Below, in pieces: positions 17,630 to 25,842 of a stretch of 64,000 nt of DNA. The notes beneath the pieces were generated by a model. The model had not been told where the DNA came from, did no database searches, and was given only the letters and a program-made list of their open reading frames with translations. The position numbers and the translations under genes were made by a program. Position 1 is the stretch's first letter, and each line of letters starts with the position of its first letter. The stretch lies in the NCBI RefSeq assembly GCF_002742335.1, contig NZ_MDGR01000007.1, positions 4,220,501 through 4,284,500 of the forward strand, written 5' to 3'. The DNA is from Reichenbachiella sp. 5M10 (GTDB lineage: Bacteria > Bacteroidota > Bacteroidia > Cytophagales > Cyclobacteriaceae).

Positions 17630-19492
17630 TTATCTTGCCATATAGACCATGAGAACTGAAATATCTGCAGGATTGACGCCACTGATTCTTGAGGCTTGTC
17701 CGAGATTCGTTGGTTGAATCTTAGATAGTTTTTCTTTGGCCTCTGATGAGAGTGCTGGTATTTCTTTGTAGTTGAAATTGGACGGTATTTTTTTGTTGTC
17801 TAAATCACCCATTCTGTCTGCTAGGCTTTTTTCTTTTTCTATGTATGTTTCGTATTTGACTAATATAGCAGCTTGTTGTATGACCTCTGGTGTCAGTTCA
17901 TTTGCTTTGTTCTGTGCATCTGGATGTAGCTTGAGTATGTCATCTATTTCGAATTCTGGTCTTCTCAAGAAATTGATGATTGGTGCTTTTTCTTTGATGA
18001 TAGCTGATCCATGTTTTTCTAGTATGGGATTGACTTCTTCTGGTTTAACTTTGATTTTTTTGAGATCAGCGATGAACTGATCTGTTTCTTTTATCTTTTG
18101 ATTTACTCTTTCTAATCTTTCTTCAGAAGCTAAACCTAGTTGATGTCCAAGTGGAGTTAATCGTACATCCGCATTGTCTTGTCTGAGTAGTATCCGGAAC
18201 TCTGCCCTTGAAGTGAACATACGGTAGGGTTCGTTTGTTCCTTTATTGATAAGATCATCGATGAGTACCCCGATGTAGGCGTCGGATCTGTTGAGTACAA
18301 AATCTCCTTTGTCGTGTATTTTGTTGTGTGCATTGATACCTGCCATGAGTCCTTGACTGGCTGCCTCTTCATATCCGGTAGTTCCGTTGATTTGTCCTGC
18401 GAAGTATAGACCACTGATTAGACGTGTCTCTAAGGTTGCGTTGAGTTGTGTCGGTGGGAAGTAGTCGTATTCTATAGCATATCCTGGTCTGAACATTTTG
18501 ACATTCTCAAACCCAGGTATTTTTGTAATGGCTTTGTACTGAACATCTTCTGGTAGGCTGGTGGAGAATCCATTGACATATATTTCTACAGTATTCCATC
18601 CTTCTGGTTCGACGAATATTTGGTGTCGATCGCGTTCAGCGAATCGGTTGATTTTGTCTTCGATTGATGGGCAATATCTTGGACCTAATCCTTTTATCCT
18701 TCCAGTGAACATTGGGGATTGCTCGAATCCTGTTTTGAGTATTTCGTGTACTTCAGGATTGGTATATGTGATATGACACGGTCGTTGATTCACAAGAGAT
18801 TTGGTATCAGTGAATGAAAATTTTCCAGGATCAGTATCTCCGGGTTGTTCTTCCATCACATCCCAATTGAGGGATCTACCATCTACTCTAGGAGGTGTAC
18901 CGGTTTTCATTCTGCCTGATTCAAATCCAAGTTCGATGAGTTGTTCAGTTATACCTGTTGCTGCCTTTTCTCCTGTGCGTCCACCTCCGAAGCGTTTTTC
19001 TCCAATGTGTATGATTCCGTTGAGAAATGTTCCATTGGTGAGAACAACTGATTTTCCTTTTATTTCTATACCCATAGAGGTTCTAACGCCTTTGATATGA
19101 TTGTCTTTGACAATCAATCCAGTGACCATTTCTTGCCAGAAGTCTACATTGGGTGTTCGTTCTAGTGCGAGTCTCCATTCTTCTGCAAAGCGCATGCGAT
19201 CGTTTTGTGTACGTGGACTCCACATGGCAGGTCCTTTGGATTTGTTGAGCATCCTAAATTGTATCATGGATTTGTCAGATATGATACCGGAGTATCCTCC
19301 TAACGCGTCTATCTCACGTACGATCTGTCCTTTTGCAACGCCACCCATTGCGGGATTGCAAGACATCTGTGCTATGGTGTTCATGTTCATGGTGATGAGC
19401 ATGACTTTTGAACCCATGTTGGCAGCTGCAGCGGCGGCTTCACAACCTGCATGTCCTGCCCCTACTACTATTACGTCGTATTCTGGAAACAT
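17630..19492 (-). CDS. mnmG: tRNA uridine-5-carboxymethylaminomethyl modification enzyme MnmG (GidA)
   Basis: A 620-residue FAD protein that works with MnmE (TrmE) to modify U34 of certain tRNAs. The FAD-binding motif is VIVVGAGHAGCEAAAAAANMG (residues about 6-26, given in part), and family landmarks are SCNPAMGGVAKG, RTQNDRMRFAEEW and GRTGEKAATG. The length is normal. mnmG was named gidA for its place beside oriC in Escherichia coli, and here too it lies within 3 kb of the proposed origin and directly beside two parS-like sites. It is transcribed toward the origin. Confidence 0.97.
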   Translation of the reverse strand: MFPEYDVIVVGAGHAGCEAAAAAANMGSKVMLITMNMNTIAQMSCNPAMGGVAKGQIVREIDALGGYSGIISDKSMIQFRMLNKSKGPAMWSPRTQNDRMRFAEEWRLALERTPNVDFWQEMVTGLIVKDNHIKGVRTSMGIEIKGKSVVLTNGTFLNGIIHIGEKRFGGGRTGEKAATGITEQLIELGFESGRMKTGTPPRVDGRSLNWDVMEEQPGDTDPGKFSFTDTKSLVNQRPCHITYTNPEVHEILKTGFEQSPMFTGRIKGLGPRYCPSIEDKINRFAERDRHQIFVEPEGWNTVEIYVNGFSTSLPEDVQYKAITKIPGFENVKMFRPGYAIEYDYFPPTQLNATLETRLISGLYFAGQINGTTGYEEAASQGLMAGINAHNKIHDKGDFVLNRSDAYIGVLIDDLINKGTNEPYRMFTSRAEFRILLRQDNADVRLTPLGHQLGLASEERLERVNQKIKETDQFIADLKKIKVKPEEVNPILEKHGSAIIKEKAPIINFLRRPEFEIDDILKLHPDAQNKANELTPEVIQQAAILVKYETYIEKEKSLADRMGDLDNKKIPSNFNYKEIPALSSEAKEKLSKIQPTNLGQASRISGVNPADISVLMVYMAR

Positions 19493-19509
19493 ATTATTCT
19501 CCTTAGAAG

Positions 19510-19525
19510 TGTTCCACGTGAAACC
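19510..19525. promoter_or_regulatory. parS-like ParB-binding site
   Basis: TGTTCCACGTGAAACC matches the widely conserved parS sequence TGTTTCACGTGAAACA at 14 of 16 positions, with the CACGTG core intact. It lies in the 78-base gap between ybeY and mnmG, 21 bases from a second site. Confidence 0.75.
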
Positions 19526-19545
19526 TTTTTCGACGATCGATGAGG

Positions 19546-19561
19546 TGTTCCACGTGGAGCA
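19546..19561. promoter_or_regulatory. parS-like ParB-binding site
   Basis: TGTTCCACGTGGAGCA is a near-perfect palindrome with the parS core CACGTG; it matches the degenerate form TGTTnCACGTGnAACA at all but one fixed position. Paired with the site at 19510-19525, its placement near oriC is that expected for a centromere. Confidence 0.75.
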
Positions 19562-19570
19562 CTTGTTGTG

Positions 19571-20002
19571 TTATATTTGAAATTGCGGCAAAGATAAATA
19601 AGCATTCTCTTTTTCTCTCATCTCCATTTTTTGACTCTCTGTCTTGTCGTTGTATCCGACAAGGTGAAGTACTCCATGGATGAGGACTCGTTTGAGTTCC
19701 GTTTCGAATGCAGTGTCTTGTTGTTGAGCGTTTTCTCTTACCCGATCTATACTAATGAATATGTCAGACTCTACATGCTTTTCCTCCTCTGAATTGTCAA
19801 AGGTGATGATGTCTGTATAGTAGTCATGGTCGAGGTAGTCTATGTTGACTTGTCTTAGGTACTCATCCGAACAAAAGATGTAGTTGATACTGGTGAGTTC
19901 GTATCCTTCATTTTGAATACAGTGATGTATCCAATCTTGTAGGGTTGCTTCTTTGCTAATAGTGAAGTCAGTATCCTCGTAGAAGAAATGAATTTCGTGC
20001 AT
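19571..20002 (-). CDS. ybeY: Endoribonuclease YbeY (rRNA maturation factor)
   Basis: A 143-residue metalloprotein that acts in rRNA 3'-end maturation and ribosome quality control. The metal motif is HGVLHLVGYND (about residues 108-118): the first two His are present, while the third ligand, His in Escherichia coli, is Asp. I believe this change is usual in Bacteroidota, so it does not suggest loss of activity. The start codon shares bases with the stop of the anti-sigma-like gene upstream (ATGA). The two parS-like sites follow its stop. Confidence 0.93.
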   Translation of the reverse strand: MHEIHFFYEDTDFTISKEATLQDWIHHCIQNEGYELTSINYIFCSDEYLRQVNIDYLDHDYYTDIITFDNSEEEKHVESDIFISIDRVRENAQQQDTAFETELKRVLIHGVLHLVGYNDKTESQKMEMREKENAYLSLPQFQI

Positions 20003-20403
20003 CAGTGGATGTAAAAACTAAGTTGGACTCTCTTTCCATCATCCTCAAATTTGACTTCATCACATAGATTCTTCATTAGGAAGATGCCTCGACCGCCTGG
20101 TTTTTCTAGATTTTCAGGTGCTGTAGGATCAGGTAATGTGTCATAGTCAAAGCCCTCACCTTCATCCTGAATAGTGAACAGGATGAGACTGTCTTCTAGC
20201 TTGAGAGACAAATCGACGTTTTTATCCTTGTCTGACTTGTTGCCATGTACGATAGCATTGTTGACGGACTCTGTCACAGCGATCATGATGTTGCCATAGA
20301 TGTCATCGTCAAATTGGAATTTCTCTTTGGCATTGTCAATGAAGCTTTCGATGATTCGAATGTTTTCTGACAGTGACGGGATCTGAATTTTAATGGCGTC
20401 CAT
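20002..20403 (-). CDS. Anti-sigma-factor-like ATP-binding protein (RsbW/SpoIIAB type)
   Basis: A 133-residue stand-alone GHKL ATPase. The N box is AVTESVNNAIVHGN (about residues 42-55), the G1 box DEGEGFDYDTLPDP, and the G2 box GGRGIFLM. This is the fold of serine kinases that phosphorylate anti-sigma-antagonist proteins. No STAS partner or sigma factor lies beside it; it sits between DUF4175 and ybeY in a tight cluster. Its role here is inference: switch kinase, or ATP-dependent regulator of an envelope process. Confidence 0.88.
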   Translation of the reverse strand: MDAIKIQIPSLSENIRIIESFIDNAKEKFQFDDDIYGNIMIAVTESVNNAIVHGNKSDKDKNVDLSLKLEDSLILFTIQDEGEGFDYDTLPDPTAPENLEKPGGRGIFLMKNLCDEVKFEDDGKRVQLSFYIH

Positions 20404-20432
20404 TGTTAATTGTTTTAGCGGTCACAAATATA

Positions 20433-23400
20433 TTATTGTTCATTTAACCTTTGGAAGTATTTATTTACTTCTTCCTTGTAGTAAGGGTTCATTTTAGGGG
20501 GTAATGTCTGCAACAACTCCAGTTCGGATTGTTTGGTTTTGATGTATTCCTCATATTTCTTGGCTGTGTTGTGGATTTCTTCTTGTGCTGTTTGTGCTTC
20601 TCTTTGTTGATCGAGTTCTCGTTCTCTTAGTGCATCTTCGGATTGTAGCATCTTAGTCAAGATGTCTTGTTGGCGTTGTATGGTTTGTTGCGTGATGTTC
20701 TTATTGACGAGATCTGTTTCGGTTTGTTCCATCTTTTTGATGATGTCTTTTAGATTGTTTGAGAGTCCTTGGTCCCCATTATTGAGCTCATTTTCTATTT
20801 GTTGGAGCTGTTGACGTATCATTTCTTGTTCTGCAGCGAGTTCTGCTAATTCTTGAGAGAGTGGTTTTCCTGTTTTGCCACTTTTCTTTAGGTCTTGAAT
20901 TTTCTTACTGAGTTCTTGTTGGAGCTGTGACATGCTTGGCATGGGCTTTTTCTTGCCTTTTTGTCCGGGCTGTGGCATGCCCATGGATTCTGCCATTTGC
21001 TGCTGCAATTGTTGTAGTACGTCGTTGAGAAGCAAGGCGAGATTGTTGATGGAGGTCATTGTGTATTGTTGATTGACTACCGCATCATTCTTTTTGCGAT
21101 CTTTCATGCCTTGCAGACTGGCTTCAATATGGTTGTTCATGGCATCTAGTTCACGAGTGACGAAACTTTGTATCTGAAATACCCTACTAGCCAATGAGAG
21201 TAAACTGTCCTCAATAATGACTGCATCATCTCGGAGTTTGAGTTGTAGCTGAGATAAGGAGACAAAACGGGGGTCGCTTTGATTGACTGCTTTGAATTCT
21301 TCCATGAGATCTTCTTGATCAAAGGATAGCTTGAGTAGGTTGTCGAGTATATCTCGTAGATGATCAAGATTTTCTTGTAACATTTCCATTTCCATTGAAG
21401 TCTGCATGGACTTCATCTGATTGCTGAGACTTTCTATTTGTTCAGCTGCTTTTTGTTGTTGTTCTTGTGACTTTTTGCGTTTGCCTTGTTCTAGGCTTTG
21501 GTTGATTTCTTCTTGAGTTTGGTTGATTTCTTCTTGTTCCGTACTGAGGTCATCTAGTTTTTCGGGTTGGCTGAGCTTTTCATTGAGTTCTTCTAGTTTG
21601 TCTATCTCTTCTTGAAGTTGATCAAACTTTTGGTTGAGCTCCTCTTGATTTTCTTGAGTTGTTTCGAGGTTCGTATCTTTTTCACCTGTTTCTTGTGCGA
21701 GATCAGATTGCTGTTGTTTAAGTTGATCAAGATCTTGGATGATTTCATCCATTTTGTAATCGAATTGCATGCGTTTGAACATTTCCAGAGCGCGTTCTAT
21801 TTCCTTTTCAAGATTCTTTTCCTTTTGTTGAATGTCTTGCATCAATTCGTCCAAATTCGTTTTGCTTTGATCGTCTTGCAATAATTTTTGTAGCTCTTCA
21901 TAAAGTTTTTTTGTTTCTTCATCCAAGATATCTTCCATCAATTTTTGTAACTGTGCGGATTTTTTTTGTAGTTCTGGGTTGGGTTTATGAAATTTATTTT
22001 GCTTTTCTGTCAATTCTTTGTGCTTTTTAGCTAATTGCTGGATGTCTTTTTCGAGCCCTTTTTTGTCTTGTAGTAGGGTGTTTATTTTTTTCTTTTCTTG
22101 CCAGTTGTTGTTATTGTTCTTTTTGAGATCTCGTTGTATCTCTTCTATTTGTTCACGAATGTCTTCTGCTTTGTCAAGTGTCCTATGGATATCTGATTTC
22201 GCTTGAGCAGCAGTTTTTTCTATTTCTGCGTCGATTTCTGTATTATCAGGTAGTTTGAAACTATGTTTTTGAGAGCGTGCTGGTTTGTATCCATTGATTG
22301 CGTCATTGTCGTATACGCGAACATAATAGTGGAGTATTTCTCCAGGGTGTAGATCGATCGAATCTAAGGATAATTGATAAAAGAAGTTTTGAGCGTTGTG
22401 CGATGAGACCAATTGCATAGGTAGTCTTTTGGTTTCCTCATGGACCTCATAGATGAATTCTAAGCTACTAAACCCGTAATCATCCATGATACTTCCAGTG
22501 ACTATTACATATTGGTACAAGGTAGTATCTGATATCGTTTGTAGGTTTATGATTGGAAATTGATCCTTGATTACATCTATTTGATATGAAATGGGCTGTT
22601 TGTTCTTACCGTGCTGATTACGGAGTTGTATTTGATAATCTTGGGTATGGAGGAGCTGTTTATATGCGGTAAATTGATTTTGATGTGGAGATTGCATTTC
22701 GATGGTGTCTTCTGTCATTTGTAAACTGATGCCATTCGATTCTATAGATTCAATTGTCCAGTGCGCTGTGGTTCCTTCGGGTACTGTAAGATTGCCATTG
22801 TTTGAAATCTTAGTGTTTTCTAGACCCGTATACGGGGGATATTGTAATTGTATATTGAGGTTTTTGATGTCTGGTCTTGATCTGACTTCTATCGTATAGG
22901 TTTTGGACTTGTAGTTTCCAGCCAAGATTTGGAAGGAAAAATCATTTTGTACTCTCGGATATTGGTAGTTGATGTGTGTTGCATCACTGAATTTCATTTT
23001 GTTCGTTTTGCCGTGAGCTTTCAAATAGAACTGATCGGGTACGGCCTCTCCTTCTACAACCATCTCAATGGTAAAGGGTTCGTTTTTGAAAGCAACAAAT
23101 GTTTCAAAAGCAGGTTTCACATGAAACAATGCATCATTGTATTCTTTATCGTAGTGGATAATTCGATGGGTACTCTCCGTCAAGAAATGAGGAATAATCA
23201 TGAGTAGCAGTAGTATCAATGCTGCAGGGAAGAGTAAATAGCGTAAATACTTGTAGTTAGTTTTGAGATTTATGCTTGTGTTAAAATCAAAAACCGATAG
23301 TTCGTTTGTACGCTGTTCAATACTTGCTTTAAGTAAAGAGGTTTCTTGGTGGTTTATCTGTAACTGTATAGTATTCAGTAATTTATCATCGAGATTTGGA

Positions 23401-23717
23401 AAATATTTGCCAATTTCTCGCGCAGCATCTTTGTCGCTGATCTGTTTGCTACTGTTTAGATAGTGATAGAGTGGTAGTATGAGATAGCGAATGAGCGTGA
23501 ACAAAAAGGTGGCGAATAATAGGAGCAATAGAGAAAATCTGCCTGACTCAGAAAAGCGAAAGGAAAATTCTAAGCTGTTGACTATAAGATACGAGCTGAG
23601 CAAAACGATGAAGAAGAGAATTCCGTTTTTGATGAGTTTGTTCAAAAACAGTTTCTTTTTATACGCCTGTATCTTTTGTGTTAGTTTGATTGCTCTATGT
23701 TGTGTTTCTTTTTTCAA
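20433..23717 (-). CDS. Large DUF4175-family protein with coiled coils
   Basis: A 1094-residue protein: two hydrophobic segments near residues 30-50 and 60-80 and a third near 158-175, then a beta-rich periplasmic-type part (about 180-490), then a long highly charged coiled-coil region (about 490-1060) very rich in Gln, Glu, Lys and Leu. This matches the DUF4175 family of Bacteroidota, which has no known function. The start codon is TTG at 23717, overlapping the stop of the preceding lipoprotein (TTGA); no in-frame ATG gives a better start. The tight cluster suggests a complex with the lipoprotein and the anti-sigma-like ATPase. Confidence 0.87.
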   Translation of the reverse strand: MKKETQHRAIKLTQKIQAYKKKLFLNKLIKNGILFFIVLLSSYLIVNSLEFSFRFSESGRFSLLLLLFATFLFTLIRYLILPLYHYLNSSKQISDKDAAREIGKYFPNLDDKLLNTIQLQINHQETSLLKASIEQRTNELSVFDFNTSINLKTNYKYLRYLLFPAALILLLLMIIPHFLTESTHRIIHYDKEYNDALFHVKPAFETFVAFKNEPFTIEMVVEGEAVPDQFYLKAHGKTNKMKFSDATHINYQYPRVQNDFSFQILAGNYKSKTYTIEVRSRPDIKNLNIQLQYPPYTGLENTKISNNGNLTVPEGTTAHWTIESIESNGISLQMTEDTIEMQSPHQNQFTAYKQLLHTQDYQIQLRNQHGKNKQPISYQIDVIKDQFPIINLQTISDTTLYQYVIVTGSIMDDYGFSSLEFIYEVHEETKRLPMQLVSSHNAQNFFYQLSLDSIDLHPGEILHYYVRVYDNDAINGYKPARSQKHSFKLPDNTEIDAEIEKTAAQAKSDIHRTLDKAEDIREQIEEIQRDLKKNNNNNWQEKKKINTLLQDKKGLEKDIQQLAKKHKELTEKQNKFHKPNPELQKKSAQLQKLMEDILDEETKKLYEELQKLLQDDQSKTNLDELMQDIQQKEKNLEKEIERALEMFKRMQFDYKMDEIIQDLDQLKQQQSDLAQETGEKDTNLETTQENQEELNQKFDQLQEEIDKLEELNEKLSQPEKLDDLSTEQEEINQTQEEINQSLEQGKRKKSQEQQQKAAEQIESLSNQMKSMQTSMEMEMLQENLDHLRDILDNLLKLSFDQEDLMEEFKAVNQSDPRFVSLSQLQLKLRDDAVIIEDSLLSLASRVFQIQSFVTRELDAMNNHIEASLQGMKDRKKNDAVVNQQYTMTSINNLALLLNDVLQQLQQQMAESMGMPQPGQKGKKKPMPSMSQLQQELSKKIQDLKKSGKTGKPLSQELAELAAEQEMIRQQLQQIENELNNGDQGLSNNLKDIIKKMEQTETDLVNKNITQQTIQRQQDILTKMLQSEDALRERELDQQREAQTAQEEIHNTAKKYEEYIKTKQSELELLQTLPPKMNPYYKEEVNKYFQRLNEQ
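23113..23128. promoter_or_regulatory. Weak parS-like site
   Basis: GGTTTCACATGAAACA matches parS TGTTTCACGTGAAACA at 14 of 16, but the core is CACATG rather than CACGTG. It lies inside the DUF4175 gene, 3.6 kb from the pair near mnmG. Coincidence is possible. Confidence 0.3.
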
Positions 23718-24661
23718 TAGCTCGTTATCTTTTCGAAATAGATGTGTTCGATCTGCTTCGATAGCTTTTCATAGTCTTTTAACCCTTGAAGTGTCCGTGG
23801 AGTTATGAAATACTCTGGATATATGTTGAAAACACCAATTGCGTTCGTTTTTGACGATGAATTGAAAGATTGTTTGATTGATCTTATAATGTATTGATTA
23901 TCAGAACTTAATGAGTCAATTTTTATCAATTTTTTAGAAATGAAAGGCTTATACGGCGTGTTCTCAGATTCATTCCGTACCTCTACCCTGATTTTTGCCA
24001 AAAAACGTGGGTCTAAAACGGCATTTTTTAACTCGGGCAATTTTTGAATTCCTATGGTGATAGTGTCTTCTAAACTATTATGTAGAAGTGTGGTTGTATC
24101 AATTTGTATATCAAGAGAGTCCAAGCCTAACCAGTCTCTACATAGAATGATATCTTCTAGATTGTGGAAGTTTTCAAAAGTATAAAACTCTACAAAGGCA
24201 GTGTTACTTCTAATCGCTTTGAACTCGCTGTATTTATTGGATAGTATTTGGTTTAAAAAATGAACGGACTTTATCTTGGAAGAGTCTCGGGATGACACTT
24301 GAATGATATCAATATTTCTCTCCCGAAACTCATGAAGTATGGCTTCTTCATTTTTAAGGAACCTGAGATTGATAGTTTGGATATTGCTGCTAGAGTCTAG
24401 TGCGTGGAGACGGTAGAGAATATCCGTATCTGCAAGTGTGATTTCGTATGGTGCGGCTTCTTGTTTTTCAATGGGTTGGGAGAGCTCTACGACGAATTGC
24501 TCAGCTATATTTTTGTTTTGTGTAGAATCTAACGTGAGTATACTGCTGGTGAAATTGATGTTGAGTGTTTCACGTGAATCAGATTCAATACTATGCTGGT
24601 CTATATCTTTACACGATATTAGAGCACATAATATGATAAGAGAATGGAGTGTATTGCGCAT
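23714..24661 (-). CDS. Hypothetical lipoprotein
   Basis: A 315-residue protein whose signal sequence ends in the lipobox LISCKD, so Cys17 is probably lipidated. I chose the ATG at 24661; a TTG two codons upstream would overlap the previous gene. The mature part is mixed alpha/beta and I recognise no family. It overlaps DUF4175 by four bases and starts two bases after the preceding gene ends, so it belongs to the same message. It contains a parS-like 16-mer at 24566-24581. Confidence 0.75.
   Translation of the reverse strand: MRNTLHSLIILCALISCKDIDQHSIESDSRETLNINFTSSILTLDSTQNKNIAEQFVVELSQPIEKQEAAPYEITLADTDILYRLHALDSSSNIQTINLRFLKNEEAILHEFRERNIDIIQVSSRDSSKIKSVHFLNQILSNKYSEFKAIRSNTAFVEFYTFENFHNLEDIILCRDWLGLDSLDIQIDTTTLLHNSLEDTITIGIQKLPELKNAVLDPRFLAKIRVEVRNESENTPYKPFISKKLIKIDSLSSDNQYIIRSIKQSFNSSSKTNAIGVFNIYPEYFITPRTLQGLKDYEKLSKQIEHIYFEKITSY
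24566..24581. promoter_or_regulatory. parS-like site within a coding region
   Basis: TGTTTCACGTGAATCA differs from the parS sequence TGTTTCACGTGAAACA at one position only and keeps the CACGTG core. It lies inside the lipoprotein gene, where parS sites are often found in other bacteria. It is 9.6 kb right of the proposed origin. Confidence 0.65.
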
Positions 24662-24663
24662 GG

Positions 24664-25020
24664 TCAAAATACTAAACCTATTTCTTTCTCAAAATATTCC
24701 ATAGTATGAATTTTCAGTAATTTTTCTTGTTCCATCAAATTCAGGTTCGGTACTTTCTTGTCTTCAATCCAATGAGGCCAGCCTTCTTCATCGAGTCCCT
24801 CTAGTGTATAGTATCCTGATAGACTGAGTACTTTGCATATACCGATATGAATCAGGTCTTGTTTTTCTTCTTTGGAAAATGGAACATGTCCCCTACCCAA
24901 TTCTTGTACGCCGATCAAGAATAGAATGCTATTTAAATCACTGGGTTTTTTTCCAATGACAATTTTTAATGACTCGCGTAGTTTGAGCCATTTCCGGTCC
25001 AAATCAAGATCTCTTTTCAT
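24664..25020 (-). CDS. Conserved hypothetical protein
   Basis: A 118-residue soluble protein with no signal peptide, beginning MKRDLDLDRKWLKLRESL and containing a LGRGHVPFSKEEKQDLIHIG segment (given in full at twenty residues). I recognise no family. I chose the ATG at 25020: an upstream ATG at 25041 would lie within a good -7 promoter element (25039-25046), which could not then be upstream of the start. It is the first gene of the cluster that runs toward mnmG and the origin. Confidence 0.7.
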   Translation of the reverse strand: MKRDLDLDRKWLKLRESLKIVIGKKPSDLNSILFLIGVQELGRGHVPFSKEEKQDLIHIGICKVLSLSGYYTLEGLDEEGWPHWIEDKKVPNLNLMEQEKLLKIHTMEYFEKEIGLVF

Positions 25021-25038
25021 TCTATCTACTTCTATTTT

Positions 25039-25046
25039 CAAAGATA
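25039..25046 (-). promoter_or_regulatory. -7 promoter element of the DUF4175 cluster
   Basis: TATCTTTG on the - strand fits TAnnTTTG exactly and lies 19 bases before the chosen start. No clear TTG -33 element is visible at the usual spacing. Confidence 0.45.
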
Positions 25047-25098
25047 ATTGACCTCTATACAGGAATCTATAATTATCTTGAAGAAAGCCCGATAAGAT

Positions 25099-25788
25099 AT
25101 GAATTTAACCAAATATTGGAAGGGATTTGTCTCTTTGGTTTATCCCATGACCTGTACAAATTGTGCTCGACCACTTGTTGATGGTGAAGAGTTGCTGTGT
25201 TTGCATTGCCGAATGGATCTACCTCTCATAGATTATTATAAAGTACGTGACAATCCATTGTATGAGTATTTATGTGGTGTGATAGAAATTGAAGCGGCTT
25301 ACGCTTATATGCGCTATCAGAAGAATGGGATGGCTCAGACGCTGCTGCGTCAGTTAAAGTACCAGGGATCGTCTCAAACGGGCTTTGTTTTGGGCAAATG
25401 GTTGGGACATGCAATGGTGTCCGATAAGCTTCAATTTGATTGTATTGTTCCTGTCCCTTTGCACCTCTCTCGCATGCGAAAAAGGGGATATAATCAGTCT
25501 TTAGAGATTGCTAAGGGGATGAGTAAAGTGTTGGGAACTCCAATCATGCAACACGCTATTGTACGTGTTTCTATGTCAACGTCTCAGGCGAAAAAAAGCC
25601 GTTTGGACAGGTTCAAGAGCAATCAATCTGAATATCAAGTGGTGAATCAATCAATATTGGAAAAGAAGCGTGTCTTGCTGGTTGATGATGTGATTACAAC
25701 AGGGGCTACTATCACGTCGATCTCTAAACTACTTCTAGATCATGGTGTGAAAGCTCTGTCTGTGGCATGCTTGGCGACTGGAAAATAA
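25099..25788 (+). CDS. comF: ComF-family phosphoribosyltransferase-like protein
   Basis: A 229-residue protein. The N-terminus carries a zinc-ribbon-like CTNCARPLVDGEELLCLHC (residues about 14-32), and the C-terminal phosphoribosyltransferase fold has the PRPP motif RVLLVDDVITTGATI (about 195-209). ComF proteins are needed for DNA uptake in naturally competent bacteria, but many bacteria keep them without competence. It is transcribed away from the DUF4175 cluster and is followed by a hairpin. comM, also linked to transformation, lies at 46.7 kb. Confidence 0.92.
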   Translation: MNLTKYWKGFVSLVYPMTCTNCARPLVDGEELLCLHCRMDLPLIDYYKVRDNPLYEYLCGVIEIEAAYAYMRYQKNGMAQTLLRQLKYQGSSQTGFVLGKWLGHAMVSDKLQFDCIVPVPLHLSRMRKRGYNQSLEIAKGMSKVLGTPIMQHAIVRVSMSTSQAKKSRLDRFKSNQSEYQVVNQSILEKKRVLLVDDVITTGATITSISKLLLDHGVKALSVACLATGK

Positions 25789-25789
25789 A

Positions 25790-25816
25790 AAGGCTTGCTG
25801 CAGTGCAACAAGCCTT
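25790..25816. terminator. Hairpin terminator between comF and gldJ
   Basis: AAGGCTTG (25790-25797) and CAAGCCTT (25809-25816) pair perfectly. On the - strand the stem is followed by TTTATTTT, a good terminator for gldJ; on the + strand the T-run is weaker. Confidence 0.75.
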
Positions 25817-25842
25817 AAATGCTTTCCTTAATTTAAGGATTA

